Assembly: GCA_003586115.2 (NCBI GenBank)
Contig: QVOM02000126.1
Location: 55,548,047-55,612,046, forward strand
Source: Salvator merianae
Lineage: Eukaryota > Chordata > Lepidosauria > Squamata > Teiidae
Length of the DNA stretch: 64,000 bases
Reading direction: 5' to 3'
Below, piece by piece: positions 47,440 to 57,694 of this stretch; position 1 is the first letter of the stretch, and the number at the start of each line of letters is the position of its first letter. The translations under genes were made by a program, and so were the position numbers. The notes below the pieces were generated by a model. It had not been told where the DNA came from and did not search any database. It saw only the letters and a list, made by a program, of their open reading frames with translations.

Positions 47440-47940
47440 ATGTATGTATGTAAGGCTTCCAAAGTTGTTGATCAGGGCTGTTTTGGTCAGGCACTCAGAA
47501 GCAGCGCACTGCTGGAGCTGCGTCCAAGAGACTGGCAAAATAATACAAGGCTCCTCACATCCAGTAGACCAAGCCAGCCCATCATTACTGCCCACATATG
47601 AGGAGTTGGTCTGGTGCCCCACCAGGAAACACTCTGGAAACCACTTTAAAGTGGCTTCCCATTGGAGTCAACTATGACACCTTTTTCATTCTGTAGACCA
47701 CTTCAATGCCTCATCTTATGCAGACATAGCATTCCATGGGAGACACAGTCTCCCAGTGGGCTAGTCCACCATGTGGATGAGGAATTCCTGTCCAGATATG
47801 TCCTTAGATGCCAAGCTGCCACTGGGGTACATGTGATCTCAGTGACTGAGCAGTGTTTATGGTAGCTTTGGCTGGTCAGTCCGGGATAGAGATAATCTGC
47901 TTTCAATAGCATATGTACTGTACTAATGACCACTCAACTG
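47440..47940. mobile_element. palindrome-centred repeat, family F/G copy 4
   Basis: Blocks 'gggctgttttggtcaggcac', 'cagtagaccaagccagccca', 'gttggtctggtgccccacc' and 'cttcaatgcctcatcttatg' match the copy at 12060-12480. A stem TAGACCA...TGGTCTG lies in the middle. Confidence 0.45.
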
Positions 47941-48186
47941 CAATGCATTCAAAATGAAGCTGCCTTTTGATCTGGATGTGCAGAGTGCTGAAACCAGAGG
48001 AGTTTGTTAGCTCAGAAGCTGGTTATACATTAGGGTTGCGCACAAAGTTATTTTTTGTTTTTCGCTTCACAGTGAAGGGAAGCCAGCAAGCTTCATTTTT
48101 GTGCAAAAAACCCTTGAAGGAAAGAATACTGGCTTCGTTTTCACTGCAAAGCTTTCTGCTAAAATCTGTCAATATGTAAATAAATG

Positions 48187-48384
48187 CCCAGGGGGTGGTG
48201 TGGCATGTGTTTTAATTGTCAGCAATTGCCCAGCCCACCGGCTCTGCACCCATACACCTTTAAAGCTATGAGGTGCCACCATTTTTTTTTTTAAATGGTG
48301 GCAGTTCATATCTTTAAGGGTGGATGGGCACAGAGGCAGCAGGCTGGGCAATTGCTGACAACTAAAACATATGCCACCCCTGGG
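48187..48384. mobile_element. foldback (hairpin) element nested in family K
   Basis: The two arms, 48187-48284 and 48293-48384, are reverse complements with scattered mismatches: CCCAGGGGGTGG...GCCACCATTT pairs with AAATGGTGGC...CCACCCCTGGG; the loop is a T tract. Shared inner blocks: 'gtcagcaattgcccagcc' and 'ggctgggcaattgctgac'. Non-coding; probably a hairpin MITE. Confidence 0.85.
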
Positions 48385-48801
48385 AATTTCTTGCACACGA
48401 AACACAAAAATAAAGAACGCAAAAATAAAGACCCCCTCCCACTGCAGTGACCCTCCCTTCCCCTTCCCCTTCCCCTTCCCCTTCCCTTGCCTTACCTTTT
48501 GCTTTAATTTGTTGCAGAGGGGGCAATGAAAATAAAACAAAAGATGAGCCAAGGTAAAAACCAATGAACCCACAGCCAGATTTGTGGAGCGTAAAACTCA
48601 CCGTTGAAGTCTTCATTCTAATAGCTCAGTCCTAGCCTCTCTGAGTCCTGGCTCCTTTTGTTTCCCCACACACACTGCAAAAACAACATATAGAATGCCT
48701 GTTTCCCTGGCAGCAGGGACCCAAGCCATCCAACAGGCTGGTGTAGCAGTCACTCAAATATAGTGACCAATCACTCCCACCAGACAGCAACCAGTAAGAA
48801 A

Positions 48802-48832
48802 TTCTACTTCCTCCAAGTTGGAGGAAGTAGAA
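48802..48832. repeat. perfect 14-bp hairpin
   Basis: TTCTACTTCCTCCA, loop AGT, TGGAGGAAGTAGAA. Perfect pairing over 14 bp with a 3-nt loop, inside the composite family K element. Confidence 0.95.
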
Positions 48833-49059
48833 CTTTTTGTTAGGCAGCAAAATCACAAGCACACCAAATGATGAAGATCACCAACTTCAGTGAAAGTAAA
48901 GGTAAGCTTCGCTGTTCGCATTCATGATTAGATTTTTAAAAATGGGGGATTTGCCCTTCATATGAAAACAGCGAAAATGCTCTTTTCGTACAAAGTGCGA
49001 AGGTGACGAAGGTGTTTGGCACATTCCTACTACACATTACTCTTGCACTGCAAGCATGA

Positions 49060-49530
49060 TATGGGCTGCCAACAGCATACCAGGCCCAATTTGAAGTGTT
49101 GATTCTAACCTATACAACCCTAAACAACTTGAATATACCAAAAACTCCCTTGCCCCATATAGGCTGCCCCAGAGTTTGAGGTCATACAGCACCAGCTTGC
49201 TGGCAGTTCTGCTTGCCCAATATGTTATGGGGGCAGATGTTTGTCAGTAGGCCCTCTGTCTTATCAGCACCAACCTCATAGAATAAACTTCCTTATGATG
49301 TAAGACAAGCCTCCTTCTCAGATAATTTTAGAAGACAACTGAGAACCTTTTTTGTTCACCCTAACATTCTGCTCTGAACAGCCTCTTTAAGTTTTTAATT
49401 TATGTATGTGTGTGTTTTTTACTTGCTACTTTTTTTTAACACTCCATTTTAAGATTGTATGTTTTAACCTTGTAAGCAGCCCTGGATGCTATAGGGTAGA
49501 ATATAAAAAGAAATGCAAAAAGAAATAAAA
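49060..49530 (+). repeat. L2-like LINE 3' end
   Basis: 'aggcccaatttgaagtgttg' then 'ctaacctatacaaccctaaa' match the QFKVLILTYKALN region of L2-like ORF2 at nucleotide level. It is followed by 'ataaacttccttatgatgta' and the 3' untranslated end 'ttgtaagcagccctggatgc' with an A-rich tail. Confidence 0.65.
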
Positions 49531-49534
49531 CCTG

Positions 49535-50150
49535 TATGATAGATTAGGCTAAGGTTCATCCATACCTCAGTGGCATAGGTTGTGCCAGGGCCATGATGCC
49601 TACTCCTGCCCTCAATTGACATAGGGGATGGTCTCTGCTGCCTTTTTTTTTTTTCCAAAAGGCAGCAGAACACTGAATAGTGGAGGCATCATCAGAGTCA
49701 ACACGAAGGGCCCTTTCAGTAAGTCAGCAGATGTCCTGTTTGACCACTAGACTTGAGGGTGTCTGCTGTTGATATGGATGAAGCCTAAGAGTTACTAACT
49801 GGTCCCAGTGTCACTTGTGAGCTTTCATGTCTTAGTGGAAATATGAATCCAGGGATAACTAGACTCTAGCCCATCATTCTAGCCTATATACTATGTTCAT
49901 TCCTAATAAGGATGACAGACATCAGATTGATGGGATGAAGAACGTCGGGTGGAATGAGAACAGGAAAAGGGGTGAATAGGAGAACAATGGAGGAATCTGG
50001 GAAGACTGCACAGCCTGCTGGGGTGGCAAAAAGGAAAGGTTTTTGAAACCACTCCTTACATACAAAGATCTGAAAAAGGGGGAGGGAACCTTCTAACAGG
50101 AATAGTAGTTCAACAATGCATACAAGTACCTTGACAGCTGATGGCTCCTT
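49535..50150. other. unassigned non-coding DNA
   Basis: Nothing recognised apart from a T run at about 49642-49654. Confidence 0.4.
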
Positions 50151-50151
50151 C

Positions 50152-50699
50152 TGCCCTTTCTGCACTTGTTCCTTATCCTGGAGCAAGCAGCTCCCTCATA
50201 TTCTTTGTCTGCATGGACTAGTGCTATCCCAGTCCAGAACTGTCCTAAGAGGTCCCTATCCCAGATCAGGTGTAGACCTGTATGAAGAGATCTACAATTG
50301 CCCCAAGCTATCTTATTCCAAGCCAACATTTGGTGCTTCCACACCTGGTTCAGAACAAGGGAAATGCCACATGAAGCTTATACAACTTTCCAAAGATCAT
50401 TTCTGAAACGTCAGCAAGGAGGTAGGCATACTCGCTTTGAACACTTTTCTGTTCAGCCCTGGATCTGTGCTCCATGACGTATGAGTGATGGGCCTGGACC
50501 AATCACAGGTGGTACCTTGGATGAGGAGTCAGTTGCATGGACCAGAACAATTATGGCAAGTCTGCATTACTGCTGAGCTCATTCCAGGACAGATGGTGTT
50601 CCAAGCCTCACAATGCAGACAACATCTCACTTCTTATCCTGGAACAAAGTGGACTAGAATAGTTAGACTGCTCCAAGAAAGGTAAGCGCAGAAAGTGCC
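50152..50699. mobile_element. MITE family C, copy 2
   Basis: Termini GCCCTTTCTGCACTTGTTCC and GGTAAGCGCAGAAAGTGCC, matching copy 1 (GGTCTTTCTGCACTTACC). Interior 'ccttatcctggagcaagcag' pairs with 'cttatcctggaacaaagt' near the other end. Target duplication not evident. Confidence 0.55.
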
Positions 50700-50799
50700 T
50701 TTCTCACCGAGTGCATTCAGTGAGCATATGGTGGAGGAACTTTAATCTAGATTCCTGCAAGGACTCAGGAATATAAACAGTCACTTCCAATGACACTTG

Positions 50800-50945
50800 C
50801 AGATTTATTTTCTATTCTCTTCCTAATTATTTCCAGCATTGAATTTGCTTTTTTAACTGCTGTGGTGCGTTGGGCTGACACCTTCATTGAGCTATCCATC
50901 AGAACTGCAAGGTCCCTTCTTTGGTCATTGCAGAAAGCTCAGACC
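50800..50945 (-). repeat. CR1 LINE fragment
   Basis: 'cttcctaattatttccagca', 'ttgaatttgcttttttaact', 'gctgacaccttcattgagct' and 'aactgcaaggtcccttcttt' are the reverse complement of a well-known portion of the reptile/bird CR1 3' region (cctaattattcc-aacattgaatttgc...ttcattgagct). Confidence 0.75.
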
Positions 50946-51024
50946 ATATTAAATTACAGGTGTCTTTTTTTTTTTCTTTTTTTGCATCATTGTGCATCAA
51001 CTAGAATTACTTTGAGTGTGTAAT

Positions 51025-51352
51025 GAGTTTCAGCATTGATTCTATCTGAAGAAGATTGCTTTCCTGAAACCAAACACAAGCAATTGTTTGGCAGGGGAAT
51101 TTGGAGGGATAATTGAAGAGTTTTGTTTCACACTTGGTGTGTGGCTGGTTTAGCAACTGAAAAGTGACTGGTTTCTTATGTTTACTGCTGTTTTTATTGG
51201 AGGGGTAACTGGGGGGCTTGATATTTGATGTTTTAATATTTTGATGTTTTCGTTGTTTGATGATAAGTTGTTTATCTGTGGATGTTTTAATGTAATTTGT
51301 ATCTGTAGCTGCCCAGAGCCCAATTCGGGATGGGCAGGATATAAGCCTAATA

Positions 51353-51390
<38 letters not shown>

Positions 51391-51660
51391 TAATAATAAC
51401 AACAACAACAACAACAATAATAATAATAATAATAATAACCACATAGTCTGAAAGAGGAGGGGCTTGCTGACCACATAGCTTGAATGAGGAGGGGCTTACA
51501 GTTGCTGCTGGCTCAGGGGAACTAATGAGATGAGGCACATTCCTCAGGTGGGAGAAAAAGACCAGTTTGAGTATGGATTCCATTTGAAGAAGATTGCCTC
51601 CATGAGAGCAAACAAGAGTAATTGTTTGGCAAGGGAATTTGGGGGCCAATTTGAAGGATA
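51025..51660. repeat. diverged direct repeat around a microsatellite
   Basis: 51025-51115 ('tctgaagaagattgctttcc', 'caattgtttggcaggggaat') recurs at 51565-51660 ('tttgaagaagattgcctcca', 'taattgtttggcaagggaat') in the same orientation about 540 bp apart. Between them lie an L2-like tail, (TAA)n and a 32-bp tandem duplication (51439-51470 and 51471-51502, each beginning CCACATAG). Confidence 0.75.
51185..51438 (+). repeat. L2-like 3' tail with (TAA)n/(AAC)n microsatellite
   Basis: 'gtatctgtagctgcccagag' and 'gggatgggcaggatataag' form the family's 3' terminus; the (TAA)n with an internal (AAC)n stretch at 51350-51438 is the expanded tail. Poly-leucine frames across the minus strand here are a by-product of the microsatellite. 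Confidence 0.65.
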
Positions 51661-51718
51661 AATAAAAACCCCAACAAAAATAAAAGAATAATAATAATAG
51701 TAGTAGTATTAACAACAA

Positions 51719-51756
51719 GAACAGAACAGAACAGAACAGAACAGAACAGAACAGAA
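51719..51756. repeat. (AGAAC)n pentanucleotide microsatellite
   Basis: About seven tandem AGAAC units with no interruption. Confidence 0.95.
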
Positions 51757-52110
51757 GTAGATTGTCAATAGGGGGAGTAGGGTTTCCCTGTATTCTGCAT
51801 TAAGTGTCACATGTATGATCATCTGCCTACCAGGCAGAAGTCATGGGTGCATGCACAGTGCTGTGAGCTCCTGGCCCTTTGGGAATGAGTTTCTTCCCTT
51901 GAAACCAAAGTAGCTGAGAGAAGTAGAGAGAAGGATACAGTAGAGCATCCCACTCCACGGTGGCAGTCCTCTAGCTGCCTTGGAGACTGGAAGCCCCAGG
52001 AAAAGAGGTCATCAAGCACATTAGGCTATGGAAGATGGATAGGTTTCCTTAGATGGGACTCTCTCCTTAGTCGGTGTGCCCATATCTTCTTGCAGTGAGG
52101 ATGCTCCTCC

Positions 52111-52620
52111 ATGGGTGTAGGAGGAGTGATTTTAGTGGGTAATTTGATTATTAGAAATATAGACAGACAAGTTTATGATCGGTATTTTCACTGCATGCTG
52201 ACTTGTTTGCTGGTTGCAGACATTGTGCATAATCTAGGTAGGCTGATAGATAGTGCTGGGGAAGAACCAGCACTTGTGGTACATGTTAAGCACCAAGGAC
52301 ATTGGGAAGGGTAGGTGAAATATCTTGAAAGTCAAAGTTGTTAGATAGAGGATTGAAATCCAGGACATCCAGGTTGCATTCTCAGACATGATACCAGTTC
52401 CATGTGCAGGACCTGCCAGGCAGGCAGAGCGCAGGGGGCTCAATGTGTGGATGAGGCTGTGGTGTTGAGAGGAAGGGTTTGGATTTATTAGGCACTAGGG
52501 AACATTCTGGAACAAACCAAAACTGTCCAGAGGGATGAGCTGCACTTCAGTCAAGATGAAACTGGACATCTTGTGCTTAACATTAAAAAGGTTGCAGAGT
52601 GGCTTTTAAACTGATCCACA
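52111..52620 (+). pseudogene. CR1 ORF1 esterase-domain remnant
   Basis: Encodes GVILVGNLIIRNIDRQVYD, then LVVHVKHQGHWEG, then a stop, and in another frame REGFGFIRHWGTFW-like and LSRGMS text. These are the blocks of the SGNH esterase domain carried by CR1 ORF1: strand-turn with GDS, 'VVHV-TND' and 'HW-F-L-R-D-LH'. The catalytic GDS appears as GNL, so the nucleophilic Ser is gone, and the frame is broken. No activity is possible. Confidence 0.6.
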
Positions 52621-52789
52621 GGGAAAGCTAACAGAAGCTGGGTTTGGGGAAATGGAAATTTGAGGGAGAAGAGCTGGAATTATGCAGATGGTCCTAAGCA
52701 GAGCAAGAGACTAGTCAACAATATACAAGCTAAAGACATAGTGGACAGTATGGTCTTACAGGAGTAAGGTCTTACAGGAGTAAGCTCGT

Positions 52790-53416
52790 GCCAGAGGAAT
52801 GCATACAAATGCAAAAGTCTACCAGTCAACATCGGGGAGCTGGGTGCTTGGTTATGGATGAAAAAAAAAGATATTATTAGTATATCTGAAACCCGATAGA
52901 ATGATGAAACCATGAGACACAGTTATCCCAGATTATAAACTCTAGAGGAAACACAGGAAGGGGCATATTGGTGGAGGTGTAGCCTTGAAAATTAAAGAAT
53001 AGATAGGTAAATCAGATCCTTCCATGGAGGCTTTGGGGGTAAAAATACCAGGCCAAAAAAGCAAGCTTAATATCAGGGATATACTATTGCCTCCCAGCCA
53101 GTCTCCCAAGGGGTTTGACATTTGTAAAATGAGGTCAAGCAGGCATCCAAAAAGGAAAGGGTATTTATAATAGGGGGACCAACTACCCTCACATAGACCA
53201 TGTGAACTCTTGTTCAACTTACAGGGGGAATATAATATTCCTAGGTATAATCCACAATTGTTCCTTGGAGCAGATGGTTGTGAAACCAACCAGGGGCTTG
53301 ACTTAAGTAATGATCAAAATCTGATACAAGATGTCTCTGCAGTTGACCCAATAGGGAACAGTGACCACAATGTGATAACGTTCAACATAAATATAAACTG
53401 TATGTTGCCAATATAG
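52790..53416 (+). pseudogene. CR1 ORF2 endonuclease remnant
   Basis: Scattered over several frames: DIISISET near 52868 (the EEP-nuclease block with its catalytic Glu), a glycine-rich GGGVAL block near 52970, and DPIGNSDHNVITFNI at 53346-53392 with the terminal Ser-Asp-His motif. The order matches the apurinic-type endonuclease domain of CR1 ORF2. Frameshifts and stops separate the blocks. Confidence 0.55.
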
Positions 53417-53759
53417 AGACCATAAAGTTTCATGAAGAAAACTTCCCAAAATGAGGAAACTATTAAAATGGAAGTTGAAAGGACATGTTCAAAGAGCCAC
53501 AATAATAGAGTCAGTTAGAATGCATACCTAAAAGAAAAAAGGGCAATGCCAAGTTCAAGAAAGGAGCAGTGTGGCTTACGAGTGCAGTATGGGAAGTCAC
53601 TAAAAGCAAGAAAATCTCCTTCAGAAAATGAAAGGCTTATCCAAACAAGGGATGCAATCAGACAGGGCTTTTCAGTTGCCCCTTTAAGAAAAAGCATCCT
53701 TTCCATAGACACACAAAAAAGGGCATTCAAACAGTTAAAATAATAAGCCCACCTCATTT

Positions 53760-55370
53760 TTCCTCACTTCAAGTGCTCTTCACCTCTTCAAAGTATGGCA
53801 ATGCCTTCCTGACAAGTCCTCACCGCTGACAAGTCCTCACCGCTGCTTGGTCACTTCTCTGCCCAGCTTTCAATGGCCCTGAATTGTCACTTGCTGGCAA
53901 CATTTGTTCCCATGCTGAGATTGGTTACATTTCCCTCCTTTGTGCTTATGAAACTTGCTGCCCAATGTGACTAAAAGAAAGAGTCACTCTCGTGTTATTT
54001 TATTCCATATGAGGAAGAGACACCCATTCCCATGCTTTAGGACAAGATATGACGATTTTAGGGATTTTATTTTATTTTATTTTCTGTCCTTACAACATCA
54101 ATTCATCCTGAGAGCATCTCATTAAAAGTATTTGATCACAGCCAAGGAGTCACAAGAAGGGACTTATCATTAACAGCTTTTAATTGTCCCAACAAGTTTG
54201 CTCTATTGCTGAAGCAAATTTCATTTTCCAGTAGAAGCTGTATGATTTACAAATAACAAATGCTCTTTTTGATGATATTTCCCATTTTGCATTATTGTAC
54301 AGTGCTAGTATATGAAAATAAACCAATTCCTTCCGTTAAAAGAGCTTGTGTCTGTGAAGTTGCTTGATAATTCAACAACATGCATCAGCTGCCGAAGCTG
54401 AAAGATCCCTTACTTTTATAGTTCAGAGTACGTGTATTTGCTTGTACATGCATCTGTGAAGGACATGTAACATTTTCCCCTGCTGCAGTCAGGAGACAAT
54501 ATGCTTTTGCTCAAATACCTGCATTGTTATTCAGGTTGACATGTTTAGTGTGCTATAGATTTCTTTTTCTGTAAACTGCTGTTGAGCATTGAGTGTGAAA
54601 TGTGTAGTTAAGACAGCAGTCCTAAATGCTAGGACACAAGCGTCAATGAATACTGGGCCTCTGAGTGAATGTCCATATAGCAATGTACCAAATGTTTGAA
54701 ATGTCTGTAGTATGAGAATCCATTACTTTCTGTCTGGCTGTGGTTAGAGTGCGAAAGAAAAACTACTTAAGAGGCACAAGGGCATCCTTTCCATTTCTGT
54801 GCTGGTTTTCTTCTGTCTCTGTGACAGATTTTGCACTGAAGGAGGGAAAGTGTGAAAATCAACACTGAGTGCTTTTCGTGTGCTTCTGTGACAGGTGACT
54901 GTGGGATATAGTAAATCACAGGGCTAGAAGATGGGACTTTTTGCCCTTGTCAGCAGAGCGCCTGTCACCTCTTTAATTTTGATTCATCCAATTATTCTAA
55001 TGATTGACTAATTTCTGAGGTAATTTTTTATAGCCCATCAGCTGCCTTCTGTTGCCCCTCTTTGCAGATTGATGGATGAGAAGGTGGAACTATAAGATGA
55101 ACTGACCAATCACTATCACGTTCTAAAATGAGTCACACACACACCCTTCCCCTCCGCTGGGTGGATCCTGCAGATTCACCATGAGTCAGTGCTTAAGAAA
55201 AATAGTTCACAGATAGGATTAGGATTTGAGTAAGGGAAATGCTTTACCATGTCATCTGATGATGGAACAAGCAGCTGAAAAGTGAGAGGCATGTGCTTCA
55301 ACAGCAGATTTGAATTGCCATTTTAATGAACCAACCACCTCCAAAGTGCTCTCTCACATGCTCTCATTAC
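53760..55370. other. unassigned DNA with a 17-bp tandem duplication
   Basis: CTGACAAGTCCTCACCG occurs twice in tandem at 53809-53842. 54617-54676 may be an ancient dispersed repeat ('gcagtcctaaatgctaggac', 'aatgaatactgggcctctga'). 54000-54600 otherwise looks like unique, AT-moderate sequence worth a conservation check. No gene seen. Confidence 0.4.
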
Positions 55371-55374
55371 ATTT

Positions 55375-55715
55375 TGGCTGCATCTACACATTTTGGGGGA
55401 TAATTGCACATTCATAGAATGCAGAGGTGGGATAAGTACTGCCTGTTTCCACCTTTGCTTTTTTCCCTACATGGCTCACCAATTCTCAGTGCACTGTGGA
55501 CTCTGGAGGGCCTTTTTGTTTGTTTTTTGGCAGCATTCATTTGAGTTGGCCACAAGGACCCCTCTTGTCATGATGGTGTGCACAAATGCCCTGGTGGCAT
55601 AATCAGCCATCCTGGGACCAATTGTGAACAATTCCATCACAGGTTGACATCATTATACTATGTATTACAAAAAAAAAAAAAAAAAAAGACATCATTATAC
55701 TATGTAGAAGCAGCC
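55375..55715. mobile_element. possible J-like MITE
   Basis: Left end GGCTGCATCTACACATTTTG preceded by TTT; a possible right end TGTAGAAGCAGCC at about 55702-55714. Weak, with an internal poly-A and 19-bp direct repeat. Confidence 0.3.
55646..55706 (+). repeat. 19-bp direct repeats flanking TTAC plus A(19)
   Basis: GACATCATTATACTATGTA occurs at 55646-55664 and again, identical, at 55688-55706. Between them is TTAC followed by 19 A. The layout (long exact duplication plus poly-A adjoining the second copy) matches an extremely 5'-truncated L1-mediated retroposition. Confidence 0.9.
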
Positions 55716-55726
55716 ATTATAGCCAC

Positions 55727-56425
55727 TGCTGCTGCCGCCCCCGCCTCCTCCTCCTCCTCCTTTTCTTTCATCTCTGTATTGTTCTGTGAAATACACTGAG
55801 GTTTCTGGTGGAACCATCCCAAAATCATGAAACAATTATTTCCAGAGTTTCCTGAAAGCCACTTGGGATAAAATGATTTTAGTACAGATATTCTTCTTAA
55901 CTGGAGATACCCATTTCATGTTGTTCCTAAGGACTAAATAACTGGTCTTCAACATGACATTTTTATTACAATTGCATGCTTAGTTAATTGATAAGCCCTT
56001 CAGTTTTCAGCAATATTACTGGCATCTATGTCATCAAGATTGGAAACTGTTGCTGATTTATTTTAGTGTAGTTTAGTTAAAGCCTAGAAATGGTTCTTGA
56101 TCTTATTAGCAGGGTGAGAACTCATTAACAGACTTGTATCATCTGTACAAGTGACAGATCTTTCCCATTTCTGGAATTTCCTTTTTATGTTGTTAGCACT
56201 TTTTGGTCCAGTTATGCCGTGGCTTGGAATGTCCGTCCCTCAAGATTTTTATTTATTCTTCCTTTTTCAGTCATTCTGTATATTCTTGTCAATAGCTTGC
56301 ATGACCCTTTTTCTCAGGCAAAGGTTCCATCATCAAATCTTCCTCACCCAAACTCCTCAAATTTCCTATCACAATCATACTGCAATTGTATTGCAATTGT
56401 TCTACAAAGATTTTGATCTTTAACT
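55727..56425. other. unassigned; (CTC)n/(GCC)n tract
   Basis: A GCT/GCC/CTC-rich microsatellite at 55727-55763. No gene recognised in the remainder. Confidence 0.4.
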
Positions 56426-56428
56426 TTA

Positions 56429-56654
56429 GCTGCATCCACACATATGAAAAAAAGCAGTTCCAAAGCATCTTAGATTAGAAGCATGTGAACATTAGTGTTC
56501 CCATTGCATCTGTAATTCACATTAAGGGACATAGACTGCATTTTGGAAGAGTATTTTCTGATCTCTAACGTGGGTTAAGCCATTAGCGTGTGGACACTAC
56601 CACTTCTATGCTGTTTTGAATCACTTTTTTTTTCTACTGTGTGTGGATACAGCC
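56429..56654. mobile_element. Harbinger-like MITE, family J copy 2
   Basis: Termini GCTGCATCCACACATATG and GTGTGTGGATACAGCC, extended by 'aaaaaaagcagtt' against a T-rich subterminal block on the other side. Internal block 'taagccattagcgtgtggac' shared with copy 1. The target duplication has decayed (TTTA on the left, TGT on the right). Confidence 0.6.
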
Positions 56655-57585
56655 TGTGACCAATTCACTGTTTTTAATTGGGCCATGCTCGAGTTGGCTG
56701 CATAAGTTTACTCTAGAAATTGTTATTCTTTTAGAGTAGAGCAACCAACACCCATACACTTCAGATGTTAGTCTCAGATTCCCACCTAACCCAGCCAGTA
56801 TGATCAATGGTCAGAAATCATGGGGATTATAATCTGACTATTTATAAATGTTGTTTTACACTCCTGTTCTACAGAATCTCTCTGCTTACTTTTGTCTCTT
56901 TTTTTAAGTACTTTCAACAAACTTAGAGGACAAAGTGTTATTGGCATAAGTGTATGCAGTCATTGGACAATGGAATTAAGCCAGAAAATATTATGTGCAC
57001 AATAATAAGTAATCCCACTGTTATTTAAAGCCAAATCTGAGATGTTGAAACTGGAATTATGTATCCAGTCATAGTTGTTATTTCTATTTGATGAATGCTT
57101 GGTCTGTCCTAAGCTGCTGAACTATTAATTCTGAGTGTTTCCACCATTGTTCTTGTGCCTGTAGATACTGCTGCAAAGAAGATTAGAAGCTTTATTACTT
57201 AAACAGAAAACTCTGAAATAATACAATAGGGGAAAGATAAGTCTGTGTACAACAAAAGGAAAATTTGCATGGACTTAACTTTATCCGAATATTTGACCTA
57301 CAGCTTAAACAATGTTTTTAAACCCCCCAATTGCAAAACCAGGATACTTAATTGTTGAAAACAGTAATCTGAAAATTAATGTATTGAAAGCTAGTTTTCT
57401 TCCTAAATCTAAGGTCAAATTCCCAATTATATTTTTAATTAACATCAATACTTCTAAGATGATGTGTTGGCCAACTGTCCATCCTATTGGGACATAACTT
57501 ACTAGCAACAGCTTCTGCAGATTTCAAATCAGTTTGCTTAGCTGGTCATTCTTACATACTTTCACTGACCATTAGATATAACCTG
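56655..57585. other. unassigned AT-rich DNA
   Basis: Nothing recognised. Confidence 0.4.
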
Positions 57586-57589
57586 TTCA

Positions 57590-57690
57590 AATTTGTTATT
57601 TATTTCAAATATTTTTATACTTTCCTTCACTGAAAAATAAGATAACAAGGTGGGTTACAATAATAATCCACCATTAAACTCATTTTGGTT
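57590..57690 (-). repeat. L2-like LINE 3' tail
   Basis: 'ttgttatttatttcaaatat', 'ttttatactttccttcactg' and 'caaggtgggttacaataata' are the reverse complement of the L2-like terminus. Confidence 0.5.
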
Positions 57691-57694
57691 TTGT

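Larger units (their letters stand above)
48033..49027. mobile_element. composite TA-flanked MITE, family K copy 5
   Basis: Left terminus GGGTTGCGCACAAAG after TA at 48031-48032; right terminus GTGTTTGGCACATTCC before TA at 49028-49029. At 995 bp it is about three times the family length because it contains a foldback element (48187-48384), a (CCCCTT)n tract (48456-48487) and further inserted sequence with a second hairpin (48802-48832). Confidence 0.6.
52108..53750 (+). mobile_element. CR1 LINE, ORF1 esterase and ORF2 endonuclease relic
   Basis: A decayed plus-strand CR1 body in the right order: ORF1 esterase-like region (52108-52620), then the start of the ORF2 endonuclease (about 52790-53400), then unrecognisable downstream sequence. 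The reverse transcriptase and 3' end are absent, so the copy is truncated on its 3' side or continues as unreadable sequence. Contains a 16-bp tandem duplication at 52752-52783 (ggtcttacaggagtaa twice). Confidence 0.6.

Noticed and set aside
51007..51718. minus-strand frames with long leucine, tyrosine or isoleucine runs
   Set aside because: Translation of a (TAA)n/(AAC)n microsatellite.
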